Source of the DNA: CAXBCP01 sp963974055
GTDB lineage: Bacteria; Pseudomonadota; Alphaproteobacteria; MPNO01; UBA830
Direction of reading: 5' to 3'
Length of the DNA: 64,000 bases
NCBI GenBank assembly: GCA_963974055.1
Contig: CAXBCP010000014.1
Coordinates: 54,177-118,176, forward strand
The first letter of the stretch is position 1; every line of letters begins with the position of its first letter. Below the pieces are notes generated by a model. That model made no database searches. It was not told the origin of the DNA and worked only from the letters and a program-made list of their open reading frames with translations. Both the position numbers and the translations under genes were made by a program. Shown one piece after another: positions 1-9,343 of the stretch.

Positions 1-2
1 CT

Positions 3-2888
3 GACGACATTATCGGCAAATCGGTATTCGAATACATTCACCCCGATGAACGGTTGGAGTTCAGCGCCCGGATTTCAAGCATCATGGACAATGGCGAAGT
101 CACCCCGGTGGTGGAACGTCGCCGGGTACGGATCGACGGTTCCGAAATCATCGTAATGGTCCGCGGCGTACCTGTAATGTGGGATGGCAAACGGGCCGCG
201 CTTGGGGCCCTGATAGATATTACCGACCGCGTGCAGGCAGAACGGCAGTATCGAGAATTGATCGAAAACGCGCCGATGGCATTGTCTGTCGATGATGGAG
301 AACGGTTCATATTCGTGAATCAGGCATTCGCAGATATGTTCGGAAAAGGCCACCCCGATGAAATCATCGGGCGTGAAATCGTTGAAATGGCGCACCCGGA
401 CGAAGTAAACAATTTCCGCGACCGCGTCCGCGCGGTCTCGCATTATCGTCGGACGCTTCCGATTTCGCAGATCCAGCGCCGGCGGTTCGACGGCAGCACC
501 CTTACCGCGCTCAGCCGGGGAGTGCCCATTGTATGGGAAGGAAAGCCGGCGACGTTGGGCATTCAGCTCGATATATCGGAGCGGATAAAAGCCCAGCAGG
601 CCCTTGAAGAAAGCGAGGAACGGTTCAGAAGTCTTGTCGAGGGTTCCCGGCAGGGTGTCCTAATTCATGTCGATTTTACGCCTGTTTTTGTCAATGCGAC
701 GCTCGCGAAAATGTTCGGTTACACATCTGAAGCGGATATTCTCTCCCTGTCATCTGTCCTGGACCTCGTCGCGCCGGAAGCGCGCGAACAATGGCGCAGC
801 AACCGGTTGGCACGGCTTTCGGGGATGGAAATCGACGACGATTACGAATTTCCCGGGCTCCGGAAAGACGGCAGCCGGATCTGGGTTCATATTACCGTGC
901 GCCTCGTGAACTGGCAGAATCGCACAGCGATCCAGGGCACGATGATCGTTGTCACCCGGCGACGCGAAGCCGAAGAACGAATCAGGGAAAGCGAGGAACG
1001 TTTCCGGCTCCTCACGAGCACATCGCCGGTCGGTATTTTCGTGACCGATGCGCAAGGCAATTGCGAATACATAAATGAAGCCTATGAAAAAATGTCCGGG
1101 CTCTCCATCGGCCAGGCAACCGGGAAGGGCTGGGCGGCGGCGATCCACCCCGACGACAAGGATCGTGTGTTCGAAGAATGGTATGCCGGCGTTCAGACAG
1201 AAGGACCGATCCGTACAGAATTCCGGTTTCAGCGTCCGGACGGCAAGATCGTATGGGCAATCGCTCAGGCCGTCGCACAACGCGACGCAAATGGCATGTT
1301 GGTCAAGTATATCGGGGCGATCACGGATGTAACCGGACGGGTACGTGCGGAGCTTGCCCGCAAAAACAGCGACGAGCGCTTCAGAACCCTGACCATGCTT
1401 TCTCCCGTGGGCGTCTTCCTGACCGACGAAAACGGCCGTGTTGAATACGTAAACGATGCGCTCGCAAAGATGCTGAACATGCGGCCGGAGGACGCTTTGG
1501 GAAACGACTGGATATCAGGGATACATCCCGAAGACCGCGAACAGTTTCTCAATGCTTGGCAACGTGCCTACGCCTCGAAAGGAAACCTCGAGATGGAACT
1601 GCGCATGAACCGACGCGACGAAACCGTCAAATGGGTTTTGGTTCAGGCAAGTCCGCTGAGCGCCGGTATCCATCTCGGCGAGAGCCCCGGCGGTTATATC
1701 GGCGCGGTGACGGATATTACCGAACGCCGCTTTGCCGAAGAGCAATTGCGGCAGGTCCACAAGATGGACGCCATCGGACAACTTACCGGTGGCATCGCGC
1801 ACGATTTCAACAATCTTCTTGCGATCGTTCAGGGCAACCTCGAATTGCTGCGCGAGCGTGCACCGGATGACGGACGCCTGACCGGGTTGATCAATGCGGC
1901 GCACGGTGCCGCACGGCGCGGCGCCACGCTCAACCAACGGCTTCTCGCATTTGCCCGGCGTCAACCGCTTGCACCGAGCCTTTGCAATATCAACGAAGTC
2001 GTCAGTGATATGGCCGGGCTGTTCGCCAGGACACTGGGCGACAACGTGGAACTGAGAACGCAGTTCGCCGAAGGCCTTTGGCGGGCAAATATCGATCCGA
2101 ACGGTTTGGAGACAGCCGTCCTCAATCTTGCGATCAACGCACGCGATGCCATGCCGGATGGCGGCGCCCTTATCATCACGACGGCTAACCGCACCTACGG
2201 ACCGAACAACGCCGCGCCGGATCCCGATATGCCGGACGGCGAGTACGTTCTGCTGCGCGTAACGGATTCCGGGACCGGCATGGACGACGAAACGCTCAGA
2301 AAAGCTTTCGATCCGTTCTACACGACCAAAGGCATGGGAAAAGGCAGCGGGCTTGGCCTCAGCATGGTCTACGGTTTTGCCAGGCAATCGGGCGGAACCG
2401 CGATTGTGGAAAGCGCGCTCGGACAGGGAACCGCAATATCGCTGCTCTTCCCGCGAATCGACGCAGCGTTCCCCAGCCAAACGCCCCGGTCGGTGGTATC
2501 CGTCCCCGAAGGCGGCGGCGAGAAAATTCTGATTGTCGAAGACGATCTTGACGTTCGCGATATGGCGGTCGGGATGTTCGAATCCCTTAACTACAAGACA
2601 CTGATCGCGGCGTCTGCGGAAGAAGCCCTGTCTGTGCTCGACCGCGATGACGGAATCGAATTGCTGTTTACCGATGTCATGCTGGGAACGGGCGACAATG
2701 GTCCCGAACTCGCCAAGAAAGCCCGTCAGGGGCGTCCCGGACTGCGTATTCTGTTTGCCTCGGGCTATGCGACGGACGATTTCGGAGACGGCGCCCCGCT
2801 ACAAATGGGCGCCCTGCTGAACAAGCCCTACGACCGCGCGGACCTTGCCCGCGCCGTCCGGGCGGCGCTTGAAACCGGCCGTGCCTGA
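3..2888 (+). CDS. Multi-PAS hybrid sensor histidine kinase (5' end outside window)
   Basis: The reading frame is open from the first in-frame codon of the window, so the true start lies upstream. The visible part holds the end of one PAS domain and four further PAS repeats, each opening with a FRxL-type line (numbered from codon 54: about 65, 190, 317 and 443). A HisKA domain follows with GGIAHDFNN (phosphoacceptor His about 583), then a HATPase_c domain (N-box NLAINARDAM, DSGTGM, GSGLGLS) and a C-terminal receiver domain with Asp about 874 in LFTDVMLG. No membrane segment is visible in this part, so it is probably cytosolic sensing followed by internal phosphorelay. No output domain is present. 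The kinase class is clear. The signal is unknown. Confidence 0.95.
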   Translation, partial: DDIIGKSVFEYIHPDERLEFSARISSIMDNGEVTPVVERRRVRIDGSEIIVMVRGVPVMWDGKRAALGALIDITDRVQAERQYRELIENAPMALSVDDGERFIFVNQAFADMFGKGHPDEIIGREIVEMAHPDEVNNFRDRVRAVSHYRRTLPISQIQRRRFDGSTLTALSRGVPIVWEGKPATLGIQLDISERIKAQQALEESEERFRSLVEGSRQGVLIHVDFTPVFVNATLAKMFGYTSEADILSLSSVLDLVAPEAREQWRSNRLARLSGMEIDDDYEFPGLRKDGSRIWVHITVRLVNWQNRTAIQGTMIVVTRRREAEERIRESEERFRLLTSTSPVGIFVTDAQGNCEYINEAYEKMSGLSIGQATGKGWAAAIHPDDKDRVFEEWYAGVQTEGPIRTEFRFQRPDGKIVWAIAQAVAQRDANGMLVKYIGAITDVTGRVRAELARKNSDERFRTLTMLSPVGVFLTDENGRVEYVNDALAKMLNMRPEDALGNDWISGIHPEDREQFLNAWQRAYASKGNLEMELRMNRRDETVKWVLVQASPLSAGIHLGESPGGYIGAVTDITERRFAEEQLRQVHKMDAIGQLTGGIAHDFNNLLAIVQGNLELLRERAPDDGRLTGLINAAHGAARRGATLNQRLLAFARRQPLAPSLCNINEVVSDMAGLFARTLGDNVELRTQFAEGLWRANIDPNGLETAVLNLAINARDAMPDGGALIITTANRTYGPNNAAPDPDMPDGEYVLLRVTDSGTGMDDETLRKAFDPFYTTKGMGKGSGLGLSMVYGFARQSGGTAIVESALGQGTAISLLFPRIDAAFPSQTPRSVVSVPEGGGEKILIVEDDLDVRDMAVGMFESLNYKTLIAASAEEALSVLDRDDGIELLFTDVMLGTGDNGPELAKKARQGRPGLRILFASGYATDDFGDGAPLQMGALLNKPYDRADLARAVRAALETGRA

Positions 2889-2965
2889 TACCGCTTCGGT
2901 TTCGAAAATGTTCTTTCCGGAACAGGCGACCTTCAGGCCTCAATCGATAAAGGGGCCCGCCGTGT

Positions 2966-3946
2966 TTATATCGTCAACACCGACGACCCCGTCGTGCGGC
3001 GTCCGGCCAGATCCGCATGGGCGGCAGAGACATCCGCAAGCGGATATCGCTGGTTTATCTCGACCTTGAGAGTACCGTCGGCGATCAGCCCGAACAGCGC
3101 GTCGGCATTCCGCCCGCGTTCCGCCGGGTCGCTGATGAAATTCCCGAGACCGCCACAGGCGATCGACCCCGAAAGGGGGCGCAGGACACGCAGGTCCACG
3201 GGCGCGATCGGTCCCGATGCGACGCCGTAGCTCACCATTCGTCCGCGCTCCGCGATGCAGCCCAGGCCTTTCTCGAAGGTGTCTTTGCCGATGGCGTCAT
3301 AGACAACATCGACGCCCCTCCCATCCGTTATTTCCCTGACCTTTTCGACGAAATCATCGCGCGTGTACACGATCGGATGATCGCAGCCGTGGGCCGCTGC
3401 GTAATCCGCTTTTTCATCGTTCCCCACCGTTCCGATAACGGTTGCGCCGATATGCTTTGCCCATTGGCAAAGCAACAGGCCAACCCCGCCGGCCGCGGCC
3501 TGGACAAGAACGGTCTGCCCTGATTCCAGCTTCCACGATTCATGCAGCAGGTAATGCGCCGTCAGTCCCTGCAGCGTCGCTGCCGCCGCAATCTCATCCG
3601 GCGTATGGTCGGCCAGACGTATCAGGCGGTCGGCCGCAATCACCATTTTTTCGGAATAGGCGCCGACCGTCATGCAATGGGACACCCGGTCGCCCGGTTT
3701 GAATCCTGTCACGCCGTCGCCCACCGCTTCGACCTCGCCGGCGGCTTCCATGCCGATCACCGCCGGCAGGGCGGGAAGCGGATAGGTCCCTGCCCTGTGA
3801 TTGATATCTATAAAATTCAGCCCGGCGACGGAATGCCTTAACAACACCTCTCCCGGCCCGGGATCGGCGATTTCGACATCCTCCCATTTCATGACCTCCG
3901 GCCCGCCGGTTTCATGAATACGGATTGCTTTTGCGGTCAAAGGCAT
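2966..3946 (-). CDS. Zinc-independent quinone oxidoreductase (MDR superfamily)
   Basis: 326 aa, the usual length for NADPH:quinone reductase of the QOR type. The N-terminal GroES-like fold (residues 1-120) has PGPGEVLLR and FIDINHRAG and lacks the structural-zinc cysteines of alcohol dehydrogenases. The Rossmann domain carries the nucleotide-binding AAAGGVGLLLCQWAK (about 150-165). Expected reaction: one-electron or hydride reduction of quinones or enones with NADPH, in the cytosol. The start is supported by AGGAG eight bases upstream. The tartrate-dehydratase-like gene lies upstream on the same strand with a 59-base gap, so cotranscription is possible. Physiological substrate unknown. Confidence 0.9.
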   Translation of the reverse strand: MPLTAKAIRIHETGGPEVMKWEDVEIADPGPGEVLLRHSVAGLNFIDINHRAGTYPLPALPAVIGMEAAGEVEAVGDGVTGFKPGDRVSHCMTVGAYSEKMVIAADRLIRLADHTPDEIAAAATLQGLTAHYLLHESWKLESGQTVLVQAAAGGVGLLLCQWAKHIGATVIGTVGNDEKADYAAAHGCDHPIVYTRDDFVEKVREITDGRGVDVVYDAIGKDTFEKGLGCIAERGRMVSYGVASGPIAPVDLRVLRPLSGSIACGGLGNFISDPAERGRNADALFGLIADGTLKVEINQRYPLADVSAAHADLAGRRTTGSSVLTI

Positions 3947-4005
3947 TCTTTCGCTCCTATTTCCCGATCGGGATAATTACTCCAAAATCCGCTGCTAATC
4001 GACCG

Positions 4006-5160
4006 TCAAAGGGTATTGAGAACGGCCCACAGCTTTGGATGTCTCTCAAAACCCGCGCCAGGAGCATCAGGCAGTGTTGCAAAGCCACCCTCCACAACAA
4101 CGCCGTCCTGCAATCCACCCAGGATAAAATCGGGCCGCGCCGCGATTTCATGGGCGCCGAGTTCCATTCCGGCGACCGCGTGAAATGCCGGCAGATGCCC
4201 GGCATGGGGCACCATCTGCGACCTGGGCCATGCGCCAGCTTCGGCAAGCCTGACGATATTGGCGAACTCCACGATTCCATATGACAACGCGGGGTCGACC
4301 TGGATGAAATCGCGGTCGCTCCGCAGCCCGCCATAGCGCATCAGGTTATAGGTCTCCGACATCGAAAAAAGGTTTTCGCCGGTCGCGATCGGGCCGTCGT
4401 AATATCCGGCCAGTGCCGTCAACAGTTCGAAATCATGCGGATGACCGGGCTCTTCGATCCAGGCAAGCCCGTAGGGAGCGTACGCGTCCGCCATTTCCTG
4501 CGTATCGCCCGATGTCGAGCACATACAGTTCACATCGACAGCCAGACGGTTTCCATCGTCGCCCAGAAGCGGCAGAACGGCTTCGATACGCGCGCGATCG
4601 TCGGCCAGCCCGCCCTGCCCGCACTTGATCTTGACCCGCTCGTAGCCCTGGTCGAGATAACCTTTTATCTCGTCCTGCAGACCCGTCAGGTCGCCATCGG
4701 GGTAATAATGCCCTCCGGTCGCATAGACCGGCACCCGGTCATGGGCCCGGTCGCCGTTGTACCGTTCGGACAAAAGCCGCCAGAGGGGAATTTCCTCGAT
4801 CTTTGCAGCCGCATCCCACAGCGCCATGTCGAGCACGCCGACGGCACCGGCGCGGTCCCCGTCCCCGCCCGGCTTTTCGTTAGCCATCATAGCCGCCCAG
4901 CCCCGGACGGGATCAAGACCGCCATCGGCGCCCGTCATGTCCCCGGCCGCCAACAGGCGCGGGGCGAAACGTTCGGCGATAAGGCCGCTTTGGGCGTAGC
5001 GGCCAACGGACGAAAACCCGTACCCGGTAATCGTCCCCTTTTCGCCGGCATCGATATCGATTGCAACCGCCGACGCCGTCATCTGAAGAAAGCTGATCGC
5101 GGCGTTGGACATGGGGGCTGCGAGGGAAACCGGCTTCTCGCGAATGTCTGTAATGCGCAT
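4006..5160 (-). CDS. Enolase-superfamily dehydratase, D-tartrate dehydratase-like
   Basis: 384 aa, the length expected for a mandelate-racemase-subgroup enolase. The barrel carries the metal and catalytic signatures in order: VKIK (KxK, about 195), AVDVN (first metal Asp), IEEPGHP (Glu), ATGENLFS (Glu) and, late, PHAGH (catalytic His). The pattern EEPGxP/ATGENLFS/VDPALSYG/PHxGH resembles the D-tartrate dehydratase (TarD) group rather than muconate cycloisomerases. Probable reaction: Mg-dependent dehydration of an acid sugar or hydroxy-diacid to a keto acid. No clear Shine-Dalgarno sequence precedes the ATG. Subgroup assignment rests on remembered motifs. Substrate is inference. Confidence 0.85.
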   Translation of the reverse strand: MRITDIREKPVSLAAPMSNAAISFLQMTASAVAIDIDAGEKGTITGYGFSSVGRYAQSGLIAERFAPRLLAAGDMTGADGGLDPVRGWAAMMANEKPGGDGDRAGAVGVLDMALWDAAAKIEEIPLWRLLSERYNGDRAHDRVPVYATGGHYYPDGDLTGLQDEIKGYLDQGYERVKIKCGQGGLADDRARIEAVLPLLGDDGNRLAVDVNCMCSTSGDTQEMADAYAPYGLAWIEEPGHPHDFELLTALAGYYDGPIATGENLFSMSETYNLMRYGGLRSDRDFIQVDPALSYGIVEFANIVRLAEAGAWPRSQMVPHAGHLPAFHAVAGMELGAHEIAARPDFILGGLQDGVVVEGGFATLPDAPGAGFERHPKLWAVLNTL

Positions 5161-5225
5161 GTGGACAGCTTATTCAGATAGCCGCACAATGCCAGACTGA
5201 AACGACGCGAAACGGGGAATTGACG

Positions 5226-5630
5226 ATGGCCAAACTGCGACATATCGCCATGCAGGTGCCAAACCTGCAGGAATCCGCTGCCTATTACGAAAAGCTGTTC
5301 GAGCTCGATCGCGTTTGCGACGTCGAAAGCGAGTACGGCAATGCGGTGATGTTGTCGGACGGCACGATGAACCTGACGTTGCTGCATTTCCCGGAAGGAA
5401 CCAAAGGCGGAAAGAACGGGCCGGACTGGGCCGGGCTGCATCACATGGGCTTTGTGGTCGACGACAAGATAGCGGCCGGCGAAAAGGCAGTCGAACTGGG
5501 CGGCGAGTTCTTCATGGAACTGCCGGACGATATTCCCGGTGTCGACGCCGAGACCAAATACAAGGACCCGAACGGACTGGTTTTCGACATCTCGGACCAT
5601 GACTGGACCCAGAGCGACCGGAAGCAGTGA
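5226..5630 (+). CDS. VOC/glyoxalase-fold metalloprotein
   Basis: 134 aa, one full vicinal-oxygen-chelate domain. It opens with KLRHIAMQVPNLQESAAYYEKLFEL, typical of glyoxalase I and bleomycin-resistance relatives. A GLHHMGFVVDD segment (about 75) begins the second half and KDPNGLVFDI supplies a terminal metal-site segment. ATG 5226 is preferred to the in-frame TTG six bases earlier because GGGG sits about eight bases upstream of it. Its stop lies just before the DUF924 gene. Members range from isomerases to extradiol dioxygenases, so the reaction cannot be assigned. Confidence 0.85.
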   Translation: MAKLRHIAMQVPNLQESAAYYEKLFELDRVCDVESEYGNAVMLSDGTMNLTLLHFPEGTKGGKNGPDWAGLHHMGFVVDDKIAAGEKAVELGGEFFMELPDDIPGVDAETKYKDPNGLVFDISDHDWTQSDRKQ

Positions 5631-5647
5631 CATCCACAGGCACTGCA

Positions 5648-6277
5648 ATGGACCCCGTAACCCGCGACATCCTGACATTCTGGTTCGGTACTACCGACAT
5701 GCAGGCCGATATCGAAAAACGCGATATCTGGTTCAAATCCACGCCCGAATTCGACGCCGCGCTGATTGAAAACTTCACGGAAATTCATGAACGCGCCGCC
5801 GCCGGCGCGCTCGATCACCTGCGCGACACGCCCGAAGGCTGTCTTTCACTGATCATTTCGCTCGACCAGTTCCCGCGGAACATCTATCGCGGGAGCGGCA
5901 AGGCCTTTCACACCGACGCATTGGCCTGCGCGCTTTCTCACCATGCCCTGGCGCTGCAATTCGACAGCGCCATCAGCCTTGAACCGCGCAAGTTCTTCTA
6001 TCTGCCGCTGGTCCACAGCGAGACCCTGAGCGATCAGCAAATTGCGGTCGAGAAATACCGGGCATTCGACGACGAGAAGTCCCTGATATCGGCCATCGGG
6101 CATCACGACGCCATTGAGCGGTTCGGAAGATTTCCCCACCGCAACAAGGTCCTGGGGCGGGTCAGCACGCCGGAAGAAGAGGAATACCTTCAAATACCGC
6201 CGACATGGGGCATGACGGCGGCCGAAGCCGCCGAACGGGACAGAATGGTCGCGGAACAGGACGCCGCGGCGTCCTAG
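5648..6277 (+). CDS. DUF924 family protein
   Basis: 209 aa from ATG 5648. An in-frame GTG at 5627 would add seven residues and overlap the upstream stop. The family typically begins almost directly with the xILxFWFG motif, here ILTFWFG, so 5648 is preferred. Other family marks are LIISLDQFPRNIYRG (about 75), FFYLPLVHSE (about 120) and the GRFPHRNxxLGR segment near 170. The fold is all-helical and TPR-like. No biochemical role is established. Its TAG stop overlaps, in the sequence CTAG, the stop of the convergent aldolase gene. Confidence 0.9.
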   Translation: MDPVTRDILTFWFGTTDMQADIEKRDIWFKSTPEFDAALIENFTEIHERAAAGALDHLRDTPEGCLSLIISLDQFPRNIYRGSGKAFHTDALACALSHHALALQFDSAISLEPRKFFYLPLVHSETLSDQQIAVEKYRAFDDEKSLISAIGHHDAIERFGRFPHRNKVLGRVSTPEEEEYLQIPPTWGMTAAEAAERDRMVAEQDAAAS

Positions 6278-7068
6278 TCGCGAAAGCCCGCGTCCATAGA
6301 TTCCACTTTGCGCACCATTGCCTGAAAGTCCCGGTCGCCGACCAGTTCGTCTGCCGGCGGCGGACGGTTCTCGGCCCAGCCCTGCGCCATTTTTACGCAT
6401 TCTTCCATCGGTGGCTCTTTCAGCGCCGCACCGGACGACATCGCCGCGATCTGAATCTCGCAGGCGCGCTCCAGATAGTGATGCAGCAGGAAGCATTCCG
6501 CGATCGAACGGCCGGTGATAAGGGTTCCATGATTTTCGAGAAACAGCACATGTTTGTCCCCAAGATCGGCAATCAGGCGCGGGCCTTCCTCGTCCTTGTG
6601 TACCAGCCCTTCGTAACGGTGATAGGCAACCTGCCCGGCAAACCGCATCGACGCCTGGGATATGAATTTGAGCCCGCAATCCATCGCCGACACCGCCGCT
6701 CCCGCCGTCGTGTGCAGATGGATTGTCGCCATGACGTCGGGCCGGGCGTCCAGAACCGAACCGTGAATGCGCGGCCCTGCCGGGCTAGACGTATGCTCGG
6801 TCTCGTAGACCAGGTCACGGTTTTCGTCGTAGCAGCACAGATTGGATGCCGTCACCTCCGAAAACAGCAAAGCCGTCGGTTTGATCAGGAAATGATTGGG
6901 CGCATCCGGTACCCGGGCGGCGAAATGGTTGGCCGTCAGGTCTTCTAGCCCCATATAGGCGGCAACACGGTAAAGTGCCGCCAGCTGGACACGCGTGTCC
7001 CACTCCACGTCGGATACGCGGTCGCGCATAGAGGGGACCTTGGCGGACGGCATGGCAACGACGTTCAT
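6274..7068 (-). CDS. Class II aldolase/adducin-domain protein
   Basis: 264 aa from ATG 7068, chosen because GGAG precedes it and because homology starts shortly after; the frame runs open upstream without family similarity. The aldolase II fold is seen in RVQLAALYRVAAYMGLEDLTANHFAARVP (cut here to its role: an N-terminal helix and substrate loop). The zinc histidines are in IHLHTTAG (HxH, about 110-112) and NHGTLITG (about 172). Members include fuculose-phosphate aldolase, ribulose-phosphate epimerase and many decarboxylase-like or eukaryotic-adducin-like proteins. This one resembles the last, biochemically uncharacterised group. The gene converges on DUF924 with a four-base overlap. Confidence 0.88.
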   Translation of the reverse strand: MNVVAMPSAKVPSMRDRVSDVEWDTRVQLAALYRVAAYMGLEDLTANHFAARVPDAPNHFLIKPTALLFSEVTASNLCCYDENRDLVYETEHTSSPAGPRIHGSVLDARPDVMATIHLHTTAGAAVSAMDCGLKFISQASMRFAGQVAYHRYEGLVHKDEEGPRLIADLGDKHVLFLENHGTLITGRSIAECFLLHHYLERACEIQIAAMSSGAALKEPPMEECVKMAQGWAENRPPPADELVGDRDFQAMVRKVESMDAGFRD

Positions 7069-7120
7069 GATATTTTCTCCGTAATTTTTTCCGAAGGTTA
7101 GAGCCGCAGTGGCCCAGGGG

Positions 7121-8191
7121 TCAATGCTTCGGTGCCCCGCGCACCGCGTTTTCCCGTATAAATTCCGGCCGCGGACCCTGTGCGTATTCATTCCCCGGAC
7201 CGGACAGGACGTTCTGCCGCAGAACCACCGGATCGGGACCGCGGTTCCACACGAAAACGGTCTCCTCGCGGCCGCTATCGTTGCGGAACCTGTTCTTTTC
7301 GACCGTGATTCCCGCGCTCGGGTTCCGCACCCCGGTCTTTTTCGACGGCGCGCCGGGCGCTGAAATTTCTTCGCCGATACAGATCGCGCAATAGACGTTA
7401 TCGCTCAACCGGCCTTTCTGGATCGTGTTGCCGCGGATCGTCGCGGAGCCGCTATTGGGCAGATTGATTGCATAGCTGGCCGTACCGGTCTGCCCGTCGG
7501 ACAGATGATTGCCCACGATATGCGACATCAGGGCACGGGACTTGATATGGTGACCGAAACGCGTATTGCGGAAATCGGATGACCGCACGATGAGCGTGGA
7601 AATCAGCCCGGCATAAACCCCGTGACCGCAATATGTTTCGCAGTCCCCGTTCGTATCGAACACGCTGTTCGATACAAGAAGGCTGGAAACGGTTCTGTTA
7701 TGCGTCAGGATAGCCATCTCGTTACGGTCGAATTTCGACCGGTCGACGACCAGCCAGCCGCGGCCCTCCCAGCGGATGCCCGCACCGTTTCGCCACGCCA
7801 CCCGCGCCCCGGAAAAACGTATATTCTCCACCCGGGCGGGACCGTCATAGAACACCCAGAGCGCCTTTCCCTCGCATGAAATATCCCGAATATGCGCATA
7901 TCCCGGGCCGGCCCCGATCAGCGTGATATCGGGCGTGCGCCAGACCGCGCAATCGAAGTAGCTCGCCGCATCGATCCGGACGGTATCGCCGCGCCGAACA
8001 ACGGCCGCCGCCGACGACGGGGTTTTAAACCGCCGGGTCGGCCCGACGTCGAGCACGCGGCCGGACGTATAGATCGGCGGCGGTGCCAACGCGCCGGATT
8101 CGGAAAACGCCCGCACCGGCATAAGCGCACAAACGGCAAACAGGCCGACCCAGCCGACCAGAAGGAAACACGCTGGAAGCGGAATCAGCAC
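7121..8191 (-). CDS. Secreted right-handed beta-helix repeat protein
   Basis: About 356 aa from GTG 8191, which lies one base after the stop of the GFA gene and has a GGGG-rich ribosome site. A start at 8239 inside the GFA gene is possible but would place 16 polar residues before the signal peptide. The signal sequence is LIPLPACFLLVGWVGLFAVC. The body has stacked short repeats of the type NSVFDTN, NHLSDGQ, NTIQKGR and NRFRNDS, the asparagine-ladder pattern of pectate-lyase-like beta-helices. Four Cys (DCETYC, CAIC) suggest disulfides. Probably periplasmic or secreted polysaccharide-binding or -cleaving protein. No catalytic assignment is possible. Confidence 0.75.
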   Translation of the reverse strand: MLIPLPACFLLVGWVGLFAVCALMPVRAFSESGALAPPPIYTSGRVLDVGPTRRFKTPSSAAAVVRRGDTVRIDAASYFDCAVWRTPDITLIGAGPGYAHIRDISCEGKALWVFYDGPARVENIRFSGARVAWRNGAGIRWEGRGWLVVDRSKFDRNEMAILTHNRTVSSLLVSNSVFDTNGDCETYCGHGVYAGLISTLIVRSSDFRNTRFGHHIKSRALMSHIVGNHLSDGQTGTASYAINLPNSGSATIRGNTIQKGRLSDNVYCAICIGEEISAPGAPSKKTGVRNPSAGITVEKNRFRNDSGREETVFVWNRGPDPVVLRQNVLSGPGNEYAQGPRPEFIRENAVRGAPKH

Positions 8192-8192
8192 C

Positions 8193-8603
8193 CTACCCCG
8201 GCTGTTTCTCGGCGCCGGGCAGATTCGGCAGATCGTCAAGCCATCCCTGACGCGACCTCATCCAGCCCTGGTTTACGGGCGGCAACAGGTCGCGCTGGTC
8301 GGCCGTCGAGGTCCGCAGCCGAAATACCTTCGGGCCGTCGCCAACCGACGTCGAATACAGATGGGTGCCGCATTCGGGGCAGAACGCCTGCTCCCGCTTT
8401 CCGCCGCTTTCCGCCGTCTTGACGTATACTTTAAGCGCGCCCGACAAAAGACGGAAATCGCTATCCGGCGTCGGTACCCCGACCCGGAATGCCCCACCGG
8501 AAAATTTCTGGCAGTCCGTGCAATTACATAACCCAACCGTTTGCGGATCGACCTCTGCTTCGTAGGTGATGTGGCCGCAAACGCAACTGCCCTCAATTTT
8601 CAT
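8193..8603 (-). CDS. GFA/CENP-V domain zinc protein
   Basis: 136 aa, a complete glutathione-dependent formaldehyde-activating-type domain. Zinc ligands are visible: CVCGH near the start, CNCTDCQK (about 27-32) and FCPECGTHLYS (about 75). The family named after Gfa binds zinc and, in some members, glutathione; most have no proven activity. Start ATG 8603 follows a GGGGGG ribosome site at eight bases. The beta-helix gene follows with only one base between stop and GTG, so the two are probably translated from one message. A second, longer GFA paralogue lies at 25.6 kb. Confidence 0.9.
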   Translation of the reverse strand: MKIEGSCVCGHITYEAEVDPQTVGLCNCTDCQKFSGGAFRVGVPTPDSDFRLLSGALKVYVKTAESGGKREQAFCPECGTHLYSTSVGDGPKVFRLRTSTADQRDLLPPVNQGWMRSRQGWLDDLPNLPGAEKQPG

Positions 8604-8687
8604 CGTCTTACCCCCCGTTGCATCGCACCGACCTTAGCGCGTGATCCCAACGATATTCAATCCGCCCGCGCCGGTTTTCCCGACAGG

Positions 8688-9227
8688 TCAGGACTTGCGG
8701 CGGTCGCGATACAGCATGAAAAGCGCCAGCGGTCGCTTAAAGAGGATCAGATAGCCTGCATGCAAAATGACGAAAAGAATAACCAGGCTCGACAGGGTTT
8801 CGTGAACTTCTTCCAGAAATTCGTCGCCGTTGTCGTTTTCCCTTCCGTCCTGCCGTGAGTCGTCATCGGCTAGCGCGGAAGCGACAATGGCACTATCGGC
8901 GAGCCCGATTGCCCTGCCGCCATCCATCGCGACACCCGTCAGCGTCGCGCCGATCAGCGACACGGCAATTCCGAGGATAAGCGCCTTGCTGACCGCCGGA
9001 TGGCGAAAGGCATTGTCGAAACGAAGGCCGTCGAACTGGGGATAAAACCGGTTCAGGCCCAGCTGGCGCGGGTTGAATAATGCCCAGAGCAGGCGAAAGC
9101 CTATAATCGCCGCAACGCCATAGCCGATCCAGTCGTGTACGATTCCGAAATCGCCCGTCAGATAGGCAATCACGGTCAGCACCGCCAGCCCGGCATGGTA
9201 AATACGGACTTTCTGCATCAATGCCAT
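8688..9227 (-). CDS. Cytochrome b561-family membrane protein
   Basis: 179 aa from ATG 9227, chosen because it carries GGAACCTCC upstream and starts directly before the domain. The pattern is a small diheme b-type cytochrome: helix 1 with RIYHAGLAVLTVIAYLTGD, helix 2 with DWIGYGVAAIIGFRLLW, a helix around VSKALILGIAVSLIGATLTGV, an acidic loop (DDDSRQDGRENDNGDE) and a final HETLSSLVILFVILHAGYLI. His in helices 1, 2 and 4 would ligate heme. The usual partner is a periplasmic cytochrome c or catalytic subunit, but none is adjacent. It probably shuttles electrons between quinone and a periplasmic partner. Confidence 0.82.
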   Translation of the reverse strand: MALMQKVRIYHAGLAVLTVIAYLTGDFGIVHDWIGYGVAAIIGFRLLWALFNPRQLGLNRFYPQFDGLRFDNAFRHPAVSKALILGIAVSLIGATLTGVAMDGGRAIGLADSAIVASALADDDSRQDGRENDNGDEFLEEVHETLSSLVILFVILHAGYLILFKRPLALFMLYRDRRKS

Positions 9228-9343
9228 GGAGGTTCCGCCTGTCTGTCCCGGTGTTTGTTCCTGTGGAAACACGATAGGGACACCGCAGGCTCGCCGGATT
9301 GATCCAGGTCAGGCCGGTCTGCGGTTGAACGTCATTCGCGATA

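Noticed and set aside
1515..2480. Long minus-strand frame inside the multi-PAS kinase
   Set aside because: It lies fully antisense to strong kinase and receiver motifs, with no recognisable domain and no ribosome site.
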